From contig JAUIRK010001017.1 in the NCBI GenBank assembly GCA_030549495.1, forward strand, positions 220,726 through 284,725: a stretch of 64,000 bases of DNA, in the 5' to 3' direction. The position numbers were made by a program, and so were the translations under genes. The DNA comes from Nectonema munidae (lineage: Eukaryota > Nematomorpha > Nectonematoida > Nectonematidae). The notes under the pieces are model-generated. The model worked only from the letters and a program-made list of their open reading frames with translations. It had not been told where the DNA came from and made no database searches. This document shows positions 23,001-38,000 of the stretch, piece by piece (position 1 is the stretch's first letter; each line of letters starts with the position of its first letter).

Positions 23001-26000
23001 CTTTTAAATTGGATAATTCAGACTCTGCAGCAGTCATATTTTTAATTTCGGGAAGATAACGTTTTCTTTAATAGTTAACTTGTTTATTTTAGTATTTTTA
23101 AATATATTTTTATCCTTATTTTTTATTACAATTTTTTAATAACTTTAAATCTTCATGTTTCCCCTTTTATAAAAATTGAATTTTTACTTTCATTTTTGGC
23201 ATTCCCATGAGCTTCTTTTGTTAGGCTTACAGCATGAGCATAAGTTAGTTTTCTTAAAAAAATTAAGTAGTTCTTAACATCAGATTTTTTTCAGAGAAAA
23301 TCCTAAAATTTTTGTAATTTTCTGCATTAGCTATGTGTATTTTATCAAATATTGTTAAGATCATATTGCAAGATGTGTCGAATAACTTATAGCTGCTCAT
23401 CATTTACTTTTTTTTTCCAACTACCATTGTCCCTATACACTACCTATAGATCATGACAAAATTAAAAAAAAATTAATAGAAGAAGAAGAAGAAAGTTTAT
23501 TAGCAAATTACATTATTAAAAATAAACAAGAGGACAAATAGAAATGAAATCACACACTTTTAATAATATTTTGGAATTAAAATTAATGAAGAGATAATAA
23601 AAGATGGGAGTATTTCAAAGGTTGTAAAAATAACCCACATGTAGATGTACTCTTATTTATCACTGTTTTCAAATAATTGAGCAAAGTTTCATTATATTTC
23701 AATTACATAACAATTAGTTAGTAGACTTTGGATCATTACTATCGATATTACTATCTTGGATCGTTAATATAGAGTGACAATATTCAATTTTTTGTTACTT
23801 GCTTTCATGATCTTTTGTTCTTTTTGTGTTGAAAATTTCGTAATTTTGAAATATCACATATAATTTGCTGAAATGGGTTCAAAGGTATAAAGGTACCGTG
23901 GGGTGTTTTCATCGAGAAGCCACAATTGCGCCACTTGTATCGAACTATGAGAAAGTAGGCTTGATGCGGGATCGAACCCAAGATCTTGAGTTCTCGAAAC
24001 CCAGTACCTAACCAACCTTACTCACGCCCCCAAATGAGAGTAATTCAAATGAAAGATTAAAATAAAAAAAACTCTATGAATATTTTATTTTATTTCATAT
24101 CAAAATTAAACAAAATTTTCATAGAAAGTTATATATAAATAAAAGAAATTTGTCGAATTTTGAAACAAATATTTAAACACTCGACCACGGGATCGGCTAG
24201 TATAATTATATTATCTGAGTTAGGCCTAGGTGTTGAAAATCGAGTTATCAATTTAGTTTAAAAATAGTAAGGTTTGAAAATTCTATTTTTGCAAAAAAAA
24301 AAATATCACAAAAGATTATTTTCAGATTGGACCCTATGGTAGTCGGTTGGCAGAAGTGCCTCTCCAGGATTTTTGCCTCTGAAGATCTAAGATTTTTTTA
24401 CCTTGACCTTGAAATGATGAATGCTGCTTAAGTCTACGTATAGATTAAATTTGTAATTAAAAGACAAGAAAAAGTTGATAATTATTTGCAGAAGTATAGA
24501 AGTCATGAATAAATATATATCGCGCCTTTATTTTATACCCTTTTATGAGACTGGATGTGAAAATATATATAACGAAAAATTAACGAAATCAACACAATCT
24601 ATAACGTAAAAATGTATCGTTAATTTAAAAAAAATCAGTTGTGCCCTAAGGTACCCAAGACCTTACAAATATAAATTTTTGCCAAGAAACTTTGTAAAAT
24701 GCAGGGGACTTTATAATACCATTTTTTGTATGATCATCGGTATAAAATTTGCTTAACATCTTATAAATCTAAAGCTAATAAAAATTTTATTTTGATGTTT
24801 TTCACAAATATAACTTGTATTAGTGGAAATGGATATGATAAAAAACCCGAAATTATTTTAGATTACAACCAATATAAATGTGGTTTAGACAATACGGATA
24901 AAACAAATGAAGATTTTACATTTCGGCGTAAATCTAATAGATATCCACTTTAATTTTGTCAAACATTCTTGAAATTTCTAAACGGAATGTTTACTTATTT
25001 ATGCAAAAAAAGGTTACAAATAAGTAGAATTATAAAAATTTAACGTATATGGCTGATAAATATAATAAATCGATCATTTGGACAGAATAAACATACTTTT
25101 ACTATCTTTGGTTTTCCTGAACAAATTCAAAATACAACAAATAACATTGCTTTTCAAACAAATGAACGAGGAAAGTTTAAATGGAAAAATGTTCAAAAAT
25201 CACTAGATGGTGTTGCAAAGTCTGTTACAAGCCTATTTGTTCACAGCATAAAGTTACAAGAGTTTTTTTTGCCAAAATAACTCATAAATTCATCAAGTTT
25301 TGTTTAAATAAAATTTTTGCTAAATTTATTTATGCAAAGATCTTGGAAGCGGAACAATTCGGCCTCAAGACAATAAGCCTGATTTTTATGAACCAAAATT
25401 TTTTATGCGACTGTTTAAATTTTTGAATATTTCTTGATGCTAAATAACTCTTAATAACTTTTTTAAGTATTATTATTTAGTGGGCTGATAAGGGTTAAAA
25501 GTTATAAAACAACAAAATAGATATACAAAACAAGAAGAACTGTAACACCCTTTGATACTCCACTGCATCTAGGAAAAGGCAATAATCCTAGATTTTATAG
25601 AGAAATCTATTTCAATCATAAATAATTGTTCTTTTTATCAGGTGAGGAAAAATAAATATAAAGATAGTAAAAATCCATGGATTAATGAGCAAATATTTAT
25701 TAAAATAAAGGAAAAGGATAAACTATATAAAAAAATAAAAAAAGGCAATAATTCTATAATTTCAACACTTAAAGCAAGATTCAAAGAATGTGTTAAAAAT
25801 CTAAAAAAGTTAATTTGGTACTCAAAAGTTGATTATTTCGAAAAAATATTCCAATACAGTAAAAATGATTCTAGAAGACTCTGGAAAAAATAAACTTAGT
25901 AATAAAAGTAGAGAGACCAAACTGTAAAGTACGATTGATGAATCAAATATAAGCAACAATGAGTTAGCAGATAAATTTACAATTCATTTTAAAGATAAAA

Positions 26001-29000
26001 TAAGTCACATAATAAACAAAAATAAAATGATTTCATGTGGGTACACTATACTTAAACCTGAATACAACAGTTTCTTTCAATTTAAAAATGTTTTATATAA
26101 TGATATATTAAATACAATTAACCAACTCAAAAATGGAAATACAACAGACATTTATGGAATATCAATTAATATGGTAAAAATAATTGCCAACGTAATAATA
26201 AAACTGATTTTCATTTTATCTAATAAATGCATATCTCAAGGAGAGTATTCAGATTCATTTAAAATAAGTAAAGTCCTACCAATAGCAAAAAAAGAAAGTA
26301 GACCAATTGAAATGGACAATTATAGATCTGTCAGCATAGTACCTGTGTTTTCAAAAATATTAGAAATGAATTTAATTTCTTACTTGACGATCATCAATTC
26401 GGTTTTCAAAAGTTCAAAAACATTAAAAAACTTCACTGTATACTTATTTCTGAAATCATTGACAATTGGAATAAAAATGTTAGCTCATTATGCATATTCT
26501 TAGACCTTAAGGCAGCTTTTGACTGTATTAATCATGACTCCGTATTGAATAAACTTAACTGCTATAAATTTGAACAACCTTCTTTAAGATTAAATGAATC
26601 TTTTTTGAAATATAGAAAATTTTCAGTATTTGTAAATGGTAGTTTCTCTAATATCTGTGGATTGCACATCTGCAGGAGTACCTCAAGGGTCTTCATTATG
26701 ACCTCTACTATTTATCATATACATAAATGATATACTGGATAATTTAAACAAGAATATTTGTAAAGCCCTACCTTTTGCAGACGACATTGTACTTATATTT
26801 AAAGTAAAAAATCCTTTGAATTATGAGGACACGAATAACAAATTATCATATTATTAAGTAGAACCTTCATGAATAACCAGTTATTCTTAAATTATAACAA
26901 AAAATACAAACTTATTCCTTCCCAATGTCAGGATTGATAACTATGATCTCGAATTGCTTACCAAGATCAATTTTTTTAGGTGCTATTATTGATAATAAAC
27001 TTCTTTGGAACGCCCAAGTTGATTCTGTGTATAATAAATTGAGCTACTTACTTTCGAAATTTAATAGTTGGAACTATCTTCCAGTAAAAGTCAAAACTAT
27101 CGCATGTAAATCATTAGTTTTACCTTTAATAAATTATTCCTTGGTGAACTGGGGACATGCGAATCTTGATAGAATATTGATTATTCAAAAGAAGTTATTG
27201 AGAAGTACAATAAATTTTAAATATAATGAACACACTGACAGTAAATTTTATATGATAAATTGTCTTAAAATACAGGACATGTATAAATATATAATTCTGA
27301 ATTTTTATTATGACATTATTCATGGTTTGTTTCAGATAAATTATGCAAATATGTTAAGGTTTAATTATGAGTTGCACAAGCATAATACAAGAACAAAATT
27401 AAATCTTTTCATTCCTAGGTCTAAATCAAATAAATCTAAGCAAGAAATAGGGTATAAAATTCCTAATTTACTGAAAGAATTTAAAAGCATGAATATTACA
27501 GAATTAACGCATTTAAGTAAAAACTCTTTCAAAAATTGCATCAAAATTTTATTGATAAAATCATTCGATACCCCCTGTACTATAAAAAATCATTTTTCTT
27601 GCCCGAAGTAATAGTTTTGTTATATCACTCACTATATTTCAAGAAGGTTCAAGGATATTAAATATTTATTTATCATCAAAATTAAATGAAAGGAAAGTTT
27701 ATCGATAGAAGATCATCATCAGAATTCGCATCTAAAGAGTTTCACAGAGGGATTTTCATCTGAAGTATTGAATTTTACGTGAGGCATGCCAAAATCTTCT
27801 CTTTGCGTTAATCTGCTTTATAATATACAGATATTTTGTTTTTATTGAAAGGGTGTACGTTTAATCTAATCTTTAATTTCTTCAATATATTTAAACTGCC
27901 TCTACTCTAATTTAAATTTTGAAAGACTGTCTGTCAGCATTATGTTTTGGAGATCCACCCATGAATTTGAAGTTGATAATAATTTATTAATTAAATTTCC
28001 TAAAAGCTTAACTCCCAAATTTAAAAGTAAAATGTATATGTTCTATTCTTTCTTTATCTTCAAATTTTGTTTAATGAAAACTAAAAAAATGAATTATGAA
28101 TCAGTTATTGGAAGATTCCTTCCTTTTGTCAGCTACTGTATGTAATTTTTTCTCCTATATATTATAATCCTAACTTTAACACATTTCATTCTCTTCTAAG
28201 ATAAAAATAATTTTTTGCATGAAATGTTTATGATTTTGAGGCCTCATTTTACACTATTTTTTTATTTTAGAAGTTCAAAAAGAGACTCCGCTTTCTTTTC
28301 GTTATCTTCTTCATCTTTATCATCATCATCTTTTCTAAACACATTAGATATTCCAACTAAATTACCCAACTTCTATTGGATTAAAGTTGGTTTCATTCTC
28401 GACAAGATTATTCCTGTTTTACTCGAAATCATTGAAAAAGCTGAGTATAATTTTTTTTGCATGCGTACATTAATTCCTCTGAAATGAATATATTGTTCAA
28501 GAATATTCCGTTTTTAGAGAAATTGTTTGTATATTCATGTTTTTTTGCAGTTTAAAATTGAAGTTTATTAAACTGATGATATAAATTGACATAAAATTAG
28601 TGATAAATTGTATACCATCCTAATAGTATAAAATTCCTTTTTTTATTTGTCAAGAGCTTTTCATATTTAAATTAAAAATAAGGTCTAAAATCAACAATCT
28701 GATTTTATTAAGAAAATTTTTCTTCGTCATAATCAATATTTATTTAAGTTGGTTATTTTCCTTCTAGTGGGTGGTTGTTGTCTTTTTAACATGTAGAAGA
28801 TCATATTTTAAATTTCATTTCATAATGTACATTTTCTTCATTTTCAATTCTTTTCGCTTATAAATCATTTATCGGCATTAAACTTAGCCTGCATTTTTCT
28901 TTTCTACCTTATACTTAAAAATTCTAGGCTTTCTTCTCTTGCTTGTAATATTCCCATCAGGAACATCGTCACTGTCAAAATGAATAGTATCATGTATTTG

Positions 29001-32000
29001 ACGTGTACCTTTTTTGTTTATTACTAAAAATTCTCTTATGTTATTAAACAAAAAAGAAAGAAATATCAGTAAAACAAAACAAAAAAAGAAATTTATTAAA
29101 CAAACAAAACTAGCAATAGAATTACAATTTATAGAGTCGTTATGAATTCAATAAATGGGTAATCAGTAATTTTGCTAATAACAGTGTTTTGAACCACATA
29201 TATTATTGATTAACAGCAGCTAATTCATTTTAGCTATTTAAGTAGCATTAGATTTTATTGTATTTCGAAAATGGTTTTTTGTAGATTTTAAGCCATGCCA
29301 TATTGCCATAATTCTACCAAAAACCCATATATATATATGTATGTTTTTTTACTTTCTCAATTATGTAGTATTTTATATCGAATAGAGCTAGCGTGTTCGA
29401 GTTGCAATTTTACAAAGCTTATTTAACAAGAATGATATAGGCCTAATAACTAGTGCGCATCATATATACATTATTATATATTCCATGTCACATTGATTTG
29501 ATATATAAATTATTCAACATTGAATTTCACCTAAGCAACGCTTTGAATTCGAAGTATGCGGTAGAAGGAAAAAAAGTATTCTCAAGTTACATGTAAAGAA
29601 TAATGAGGATTGGAATGGAACAAAATATTTTTGATAGAAAGAATTGAAGAATCAGATTAACCTTGTAATTCTAATATAACACTTATTAACAGTGCGAGGA
29701 AAAGTCTTTAAACTTTTATAGAGGGTCAAGCCCTCTAAATATTTTTTATTTGTAACTAATTCGTTAGTTTTTTAGTTAGCTAATTAGTAATTGATTTGGT
29801 TAGTTATTTAGGCATAGCATTTTTATGTATAATTTCAAATAACCAACTAGTTGCACTAGTGAGGCGATTTGGTAGTCAGCCTAACTAGGCCAAGTTAGAA
29901 AAGCGATTCGGTCTAGTTAGTATGATTGGTCTTTGGACAAGTTGATATCCAGGTGAGTTGTATGTAAATTATCCTTACTATTAAAATGTAAGTAGTAAAT
30001 AAATAGAGAATTTCTGCCAAATTTTAGCTAGTTCAACTAAAAATTTGTACATGCATTAGAACAAAAATTGTAAAGATTATGAAAAATAGTTTGGTGATAC
30101 TTACCTGCATAGAAATAAACTTACAATTATTTTTAAATAACTATTTAAAAATTCAATTTCAATTTAGATTTCAATTATCCTAGGATAGACTGGGATAAGT
30201 GTGACGCTCCACATAATTCTCCTGAGAGTCGGTTTTTAAACTTCGTTCAAAGTAGTTTATTGACACAAGTTATTTGGGCACCAACGAGAAGAGATCCAAG
30301 TGGTAATGAAAGTTTGTTAGATCTATTAATAACCAATTATGAAAATCTCATACAGAGTTTGACTATACTTCCAAATCTTACAAAAAGTGATCATTATTGC
30401 GTGTCTTTTACTTTCTCAAAGGTACATCAATATCGAAAAGCTGTTCCAAAGTATAAGTTCAGTTCTGCTGATTATTTTTCTATTGAGAACAATTTTAAAA
30501 AAATAGATTGGAATATTTTAGATAAAAATGATATAGAAACAAGTTCGAAAATTTTTGAAACTTTTTTGAAAAAACAAATTGAGCTTCATGTACCTAAATT
30601 AGAGGATAAAAAATCTTTTAAATTGTATATGAATAAAGATGCAATTTTTATTTATAAAAATAAAAAAAGATTATTTAATCTGTATAAAAAGTATGGCAAT
30701 AAAAATAGTTTTGAACAATATAAAAAATGTAGCAATCATCTTAGAAAATTTACCAGGCAACTTAGAATTGATTATGAGGTAAAAATTTTAAAAGAATACA
30801 AGCTAAACTCATATTAATATGGAAGTATATTAATAGGAAGAAAAATAATTTACCTATTGAAACAATATTGAGTGAAAATGGTAGTATAATTGAAGATGAG
30901 TTTTTACCTGAAGCCTTTAAAGAATACTTTTATTCCATGTATAAAAGAGAAGGTAAACTTTTGACTAGAAACGTTGAAGTTAAACTAATTTCACAACCCT
31001 TTGATAGAATGACTATAGAAATATCCGAAGTATACCATAAGCTCAAAAGTCTAGATGTTTCTAAATCACCTGGTATTGACAACATTTCACCGCTTTTTTT
31101 TCAAAAACTCTGTAATGTTTTAGCGAAGCCTCTAACAGTTTTATATAATAAGTCTTTAGTGGAGCGTAAACTACCTGAATCATGGAAATTAAGGTGCGTA
31201 TCACCGGTTTTTAAAAAAGGTGAGAGAAAGCTCATTACTAATTATTATAGACCAATATCAGTCATTATTATAATTTTCAAAGTGCTTGAATCGATTATAA
31301 AGGACAAGGTTGTTGACCATCTTGATAAAAACAATTTGATATCGCGGCAACAGCATGGCTTTCTTCCAAAAAAATCAACAATAACAAATCTAATTGAATT
31401 TTCTAATGAATTTTCCCTTGAAATGAATATCAGTAAAACTGTGAACATTATTTATTTGGACTTTCAGAAGGCTTTTGATACTGTCCCCCATGAAAGACTC
31501 TTGTTAAAGTTGAAATCTTATGGTATAGGACAAAACCTTATAGAATGGTTCAGGGACTATATTTTTAATAGAAAATTTATTGTTCGATTGAATGGATTAT
31601 GCTCATAAACTTCAGAAATAATAAGTGGAATCCCTCAAGGTTCTGTATTGGGACCTGTATTTTTCTCTATGTTTATAAATGATATTTGTGATGATCTAAA
31701 ATCAAATATAAAAATTTATGCTGATGATATAAAATTATTCAAGGGTTCAAAGGGTGAAGGTACGAAGAATATACAGAATGATCTATACAAAATATATAGA
31801 TGGAGTAAAGAATGGGATATGCAGTTGAATATAAATAAGTGCTATCACCTTCAAATTGGAAAAAAAGATGATATAAAATTATTCAAGGGTTCAAAGGGTG
31901 AAGGTACGAAGAATATACAGAATGATCTATACAAAATATATAGATGGAGTAAAGAATGGGATATGCTGTTGAATATAAATAAGTGCTATCACCTTCAAAT

Positions 32001-35000
32001 TGGAAAAAAAGAGGATGCCAGTTTTTATATAGGCGGAACTAAGCTAAACCAAGTTGAAAAGCATAATGATCTAGGATTAATCGTTGATTCAAAGTTTTGT
32101 TTCTCTGATCATGTATTGCACGTTGTCAAGAAAGCCTTCACTATTCTACACATGTTGAACAATACCTTCATCTTATCTGAAATCGAAATTTCTCTGTATT
32201 TATACAAATCTTTAGTCAGACCTGTTCTGGAATACGCAAATGTAATTTTTGGAAGTTCATCAATTATCAACATCAGAAAAATAGAAAAGGTTCAAAAAGT
32301 ATTCACAAAGCACTTGAAAGGAATGCAAAATTTATGTTATATTGAAAGATTTCAAAAGATTGACCTGCCTTCTTTATATTATCGAAGCCTGAGAAATGAA
32401 ATGATATCAATATTTAATATCGTAAAAGGAAATATGAAGATTGATGAGAAAGTCACCATCTTTCCAGATCACACTTGCTGAAGTTTGCACCTGAATCCTT
32501 TCAAAGTAACTATAGAAGCAGATATTTAATCCAAAGAGCATACAATCACTGGAATGGCTTACCTAATGAAGTTGTTAACTCAATTACTGTGAAAGAATTT
32601 GAAAAAAAACTCGATGAATTTTGGAAAGACAAAAGATTTGCCGTTCGTTGAAAAATACGCTATATTTGATGCAATTCTCATAGGCTGCTAGCCTCTTTAA
32701 ATTGCTTAATAAACGTATGTTATGTTATGTTATAAACTTATAAGCTAGTAATTTTACTACTAACTACTACTCGACTAAGTGAACGACTGATAAGTAAGTA
32801 AGTAAGTAAAAATAAAAAAGTTTTTTTTAAGATTCAAATATTATAAATGAATTTTTACAAAATTTTAAATTTATAAAAAGAATTATTTCGAAATTTTAAT
32901 TTTATTTAGATTTTATAATAAAATTTAATTTAAATATAAATAATTTTTTATAAAAAAAATTAAAGATATTTTTTTATATAATTTTAAATTTATAAAAAGA
33001 ATTTTTTGCAAATAATTATTTATCGGAAAATAGTAATTAAATTCCATGTTATTATATGATTGTAGGCTCAAATAATACGACATTAAAATTTGATTCGCCA
33101 ATTGTCATGGATTGTAGTGTCTCAGAACGATGAAAATTATCATTTTCATAGAAATTTTGATCAGATATCATTTTTAGTCAAAATTATATAGGAAGTTGAT
33201 GTTATTGGACATTTTCTTTAGAGAAAATTTAGAAAAAACTCATAAGCAAGTGAATTCAAGTTTCTCTAAAACTTTGAATCCGATAAAATATTATGGAAAA
33301 GTTTGATTTTCTCAGCAATCAAAAAAGTTTCAAGAAAAATAATATGAAGATCCAAGAGTGTTTGTTCGAAATATAAAATATTGAAAACTAAGTTTTAGAT
33401 TTGTCCTCGAAATCTCATTTTGTTGTCGACGAAATCTCATTTTGTCGATGAAATCTCGTGCTCCCCAATGAAACAGTTGAGCGAAATTTGACCAACGAAA
33501 ATACATAACGAATTCTACATTCTAATCAGCCCCTTTGAACTTTATTTGGAAAAACATTTTATGATTAACTTTATTCTTAATATTATTTAATTTTTTTGAG
33601 GAAATGCTCTTTTTGGTTTAAAAAATGAAAGATTCTAATTTACAACATATTTATGCATCTACATTTTTAGAAGTAGTGATCAATTTTAGTTAACAAAATT
33701 TCGAAACCCTCCCTTCTAGGAGAGTTCTCGGTACGCCACTGTATATATGTTTATTTAGGATATAATTTACTTTTAACGTATTTTTAGATGTTTTTATCGT
33801 AAAGACTCTATCCTGTTAGATTCTACAAAATCCCACATTCTTGTTAATCTTTTAGGTAACTTTTCAATTCATAAATGCCATTTTTATTATATATTTTGCA
33901 TTATCATTATTGGTAATCGAATCAAGAAGACGGAAACTATAATACGTTTGGTTAATCGATACCTGGTCAAACGTTCGAAAACCAAAGTGTTCGGAACCAA
34001 AACGTCTAAAAATTTTAAACACTTTGCTATAAAATGTTCTAACTATTTCAATAACTAAATCTAGTTTTTTTTATATTTTGAGAGAATTTGGTAAAGAGAG
34101 GTAGTAAGTAGGTTGAATTCAAGTTCTAATAAATAATAACTTTGAATCAGATAAAAATTGAAATAAAGCGTTTGGTTTTGTCGATAACAATAAAAAAGTT
34201 CTTGACATCCAAAACAAGTTTTTTCAAAATATAATATAAAATCTAAAAAACTGTAATTTATTATGGAAATAAATTTCAGTATTTTTTGTTTCAATGTTAT
34301 TTTCGTATGTTTTCTCCATAAACCAATCAATCTATGGGCAATCTACAAATATCACATTAAAATTTTTGATAAGATCGGGAAGTTACATTAACAAAAATAA
34401 GTTTAAACTAGGTATTGATTGAAAATTGTTTCAGCTATCGTTTAAACTCTGCGGCCAATCATTGCGAAGCATATGTTCCTGGTTTATATAAATATTTATT
34501 TAAGTTTTAATTAACTTATAAACATCAATGATATTTTACTATTACGTATGAAAAAATATATACTTAAAAATATTTTATTAAAAATTATAAATGCAAAAAA
34601 ATTACTTCTTCGGAAAGACAAACAGTAATTATTTCTTTTGTTGCTTGTTCTCAACTTTGTGATAAAAAGTCCAGACTCAATTAAAGTGGCAGGAATATTT
34701 TCTTAATTCAATAGTTTTTTTATTGTTTTATAAAAAAATATAATAAAAATTAATTACAATATATATATAAATTATATAATTTGTATATATATAATAAGCT
34801 AATTCAATAATTTAATCAGATTTTGTTTTATAAAAAATATATGTAAAAGAATTACGATATAAAAAAGAAAAATAATTTGATTATTCTTTTCCAATATTCC
34901 TTTTTTGTCGGCGATGGTCTAGTGGCGAGAGTTTAGTGCAGTGGTTCCCAACCTTTTTTAGTTTGCGGCACCCTTGGCGAGGCTTTTAAAAATTCCTGCC

Positions 35001-38000
35001 ACCCTTTGAGGAAAAACTTATTTAAAATTTCCATAGTTTTTTTATTATAATTTTTTTATTTCTACATCTGCATTGATGCAACAATACCTTATACAGAGAT
35101 CATATAAAAAAAATTTATACTGATATCACAGAAAATATAATAATACAAATATGTAATGTTAAGTTTTAAAGTAGTTGCACAATTTATTCAAGTAATTACA
35201 GTGTAACACTATGATATAAGACATAACATTATATAATTTAATAAAAAAGTATCTAAGCTAAATTGTTAATTAGACAATAAAAGCAGAGAGAATGAAATTA
35301 ATACAATTTTTATCCTGAATTTTGGCGGCACCCTTAAAAAACCTTACGGCACACCTGTTGGGAATCACTGGTGTAATGTCTCTATCCAGTTGATTTTGGT
35401 TAGATTACTGATTGTGACTATCCATGCATTTCTCCACTATGGAAGATTATTCTTCCATTGGATGCGACACTAACAACTAAAAAAATAATGGTGTTGGGAA
35501 TTCCTCAGAAATTTGAAAATTCTAGATTTGAGAATTTTATTCAAATATTGGCGGGATCCAGAGATTTTTCGTTCACCTGAAACAATCTCTAGTCGCGATC
35601 TAAATTTGGGTTGCGACATAAAATATGTGAATCCTGATAAGAATATACTAAGATAGCAGGGGCCCTGCTCTACAAGAGTGAACATTTATGTATGTTTATA
35701 TTTTATGCAGTATGCTCGTCCTTACCCAAGGAATAAAATAAATAAAAAATTTATTTTTTAATTTTTAAATTAAATTCTTATATATTATATACGAAAAACT
35801 TGATAGTCATTATGGAATTTATATTTTTTATACAAAGAAGGGCAGTTAGAAACTTACTATTTATTGTAAACAAGACTTTTTTTTTAATTTGCAAAATGAA
35901 TAGTCTTATATTCATTTTGTTCATCTTTAATTTTGCTTGCACAAGCCTCAGGTGCGGGCCCCCAATTTGATAAAATGGGTCAAATGCGCTTAAAACAATC
36001 CCTAATTGAAACATGATTTCTCCCTACTTTTTGTTCTACAAGTTTATGGTAAGTTTAATGCACAAGTTGAAATAAAAGTATTGTATTTTGATTTTTTATA
36101 TATTTAAACTTTTCTAACATAGTGCCATACACATGTTTTTTGTATTGAAGCGAAAGCTCGTGAATGAAAATAAAAATATTCTCACATTGGGATTAATCAA
36201 TCTTTGAATATTTAGTGTTCAACTATGTATTGCTTACAATTTTTAATTGTTCGCAAAAAATATTTCTGATACTTCTGGTCTCAAATTTGAGTCAGGATTT
36301 GTTAGAATCTTTTTACTAGATAATATTTTTCAATAAATTTATAATCATAACCTGTAAGAATAAATATTTTTTGATTCTTTGAAAAAATCTTCATTGTTAA
36401 GTCTTCATTGAAGAAGTGTTGAAATTTTTTTACCAAAAATCCCACAGGTTTCAACTTTTTTAATATAAATTTTGTTCACTTTTATGTTTCTGAGTAATTA
36501 GAGATTTATTTTTCGCTACGCCACTGATTTGCTACATGATTTTCAATTTATTGAAATTTTACCAAAAAAATAACTTCCATTGTTCTTATGTAAAAAAACT
36601 TATATTTTCTTCAGCTTGCTAATTTTTAATAAATAAAAATTCAAAAAAAAATTTTCGATAAATTCGTGTTCTATTCTAACTGTTTATACAATTCGGTACA
36701 GATGTTCTTATTTTATGGCGTGCAGTGGCCAAATATTATGAAATATCCTTGCATATTTATTGAGATTTTATTTGTAAATAGTATTTATTACCCATTTTTT
36801 GATATGTGGACAAAACACTCTCTTAATATTAATTTAAGCAAAATGATCTCATGTATTGAAATTTTCAAATCAAAAACCGTAATTTCAATTTTTGAACCTA
36901 AAAGCTGTACTACTTTACTGAGCCTAACACTTGGTGTACATTTTTCTAACCTATATATTTCATATACCGAATATAATACATTTATATTTTAAGCTAGACT
37001 ATGGACGACACACATAAATCCTAGAATAAAATTTGTATACGTTACACTAAATTTGAAATTGTGTTTTGATAAAACATAAGCTCATTGAAAATTAATAAAT
37101 ATAAAAAATATTTCCTTTTTAATTTTTAAAACATTTTTTTTAGTTTTATCATGTTCACTTTATTCCAAAACGATAAAAAATCATTTTATTGAAAAAGAAT
37201 ATACTAAGATGAAAAAATATATATGTTAGTACTATATTAGTTGTGAAGTAGCGAGTATATCGGGTTAGAGATTGTGAACATTATGAACTTGATTTGAACT
37301 AAAGTACTAGCCTTATCCTTTACCTTTTGCTGAAGGGTGTAGGTTTTGTATTTTCATGATCGAATATTCAAATTTGTCAATATTATCTAAAAGTCATTAT
37401 GTGTTGGTGAATAATATTAAGATTTAATTTTACTTTAATTAGTATAAATACATCTTCCTACAATTTTTTAAGAATATATTTTATTTTTAGTTGGACTGTG
37501 TAAAATAGAATACACAAATATAAAAATGGCTGAATGTTTCAGTGATCCATCCTCTGAAGAACTTATTCAAAGAAATAAAATCTGTAATTTGGCTTCTAGG
37601 ATTCGCTTATCATCAAGGGATTCTTCATTTGGAGTGAATCATAAATCCTTCTTCAGAAATCTTACATTTGACGTAACACAAAAAAAATATGAAATTACGT
37701 TATACTTTTTATATAATTTCTTCTTATTTAGGGACTTACAAATGTATACAATTCCTTCGACTCTTGCACAAATTTCATGGCACATGAATATGTTGAATCT
37801 CTCCATCAAAACTCAAGACATTCTATAATATATGGCAAAAATAATGTCAAAATGCGTCCTGTAATTTGTATTATCTTTAAATTCTTATAAAATATACCCT
37901 AGACCAGGAGTTTCCAACCTTTTTTAAATGTACCCCTAGCATAGCTAAATAATTTTTGTGTACCCTCTAAATTTTAAAATCCAAAATAACGCTAAGAAAA

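Larger units (their letters stand above)
18697..23060 (-). mobile_element. Non-LTR retrotransposon (Jockey/CR1-like LINE), minus strand, with nested hAT MITE
   Basis: The 3' end is at the low coordinate: AATAAACTATTATTATTATT on the minus strand, i.e. the (TAA)n tract at 18697-18721. Moving up: 3' region, RT C-terminal part (20069-19863), RT core (20663-20313), RT N-terminal part (21254-20823), endonuclease (22434-21437), and an ORF1 with zinc knuckles (23037-22427). About eight open pieces in changed frames, so inactive. The hAT MITE at 19371-19766 was inserted later into its 3' part. The 5' end is unclear, near 23.1 kb. Confidence 0.85.
30165..32735 (+). mobile_element. CR1-like LINE, 5'-truncated, with internal 144-bp tandem duplication
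   Basis: Begins within the endonuclease (DFNYPRIDWDK), continues LLDLLITNYENL and KSDHYCVSF, then RT (30868-32481) and a C-terminal HWNGLPNEVVNSITVKEFEK block, and ends with AATAAACG followed by (TATGT)n at about 32700-32733. Only a few breaks: one frame change after the endonuclease and one in-frame TAA at 31606 between RT halves. Looks fairly young. Confidence 0.88.

Noticed and set aside
27942-28145. Open frame (LLIKFPKSLTPKFKSK) first taken for the RUN exon before SGSM exon 4
   Set aside because: The block at 18225-18390 matches RUN far better (CLLHQLK, ISKDLEPAQDIL) and its exit phase joins exon 4 directly; adding this frame is unnecessary.
35470-36014. Two minus-strand open frames
   Set aside because: No similarity to known proteins, no splice or repeat support.
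37526-37828. Single 100-codon gene starting at ATG 37526
   Set aside because: The ATG is inside SGSM exon 5. The frame runs through a splice donor (37673) and a 59-nt intron; the conserved continuation in exon 6 is in another frame.
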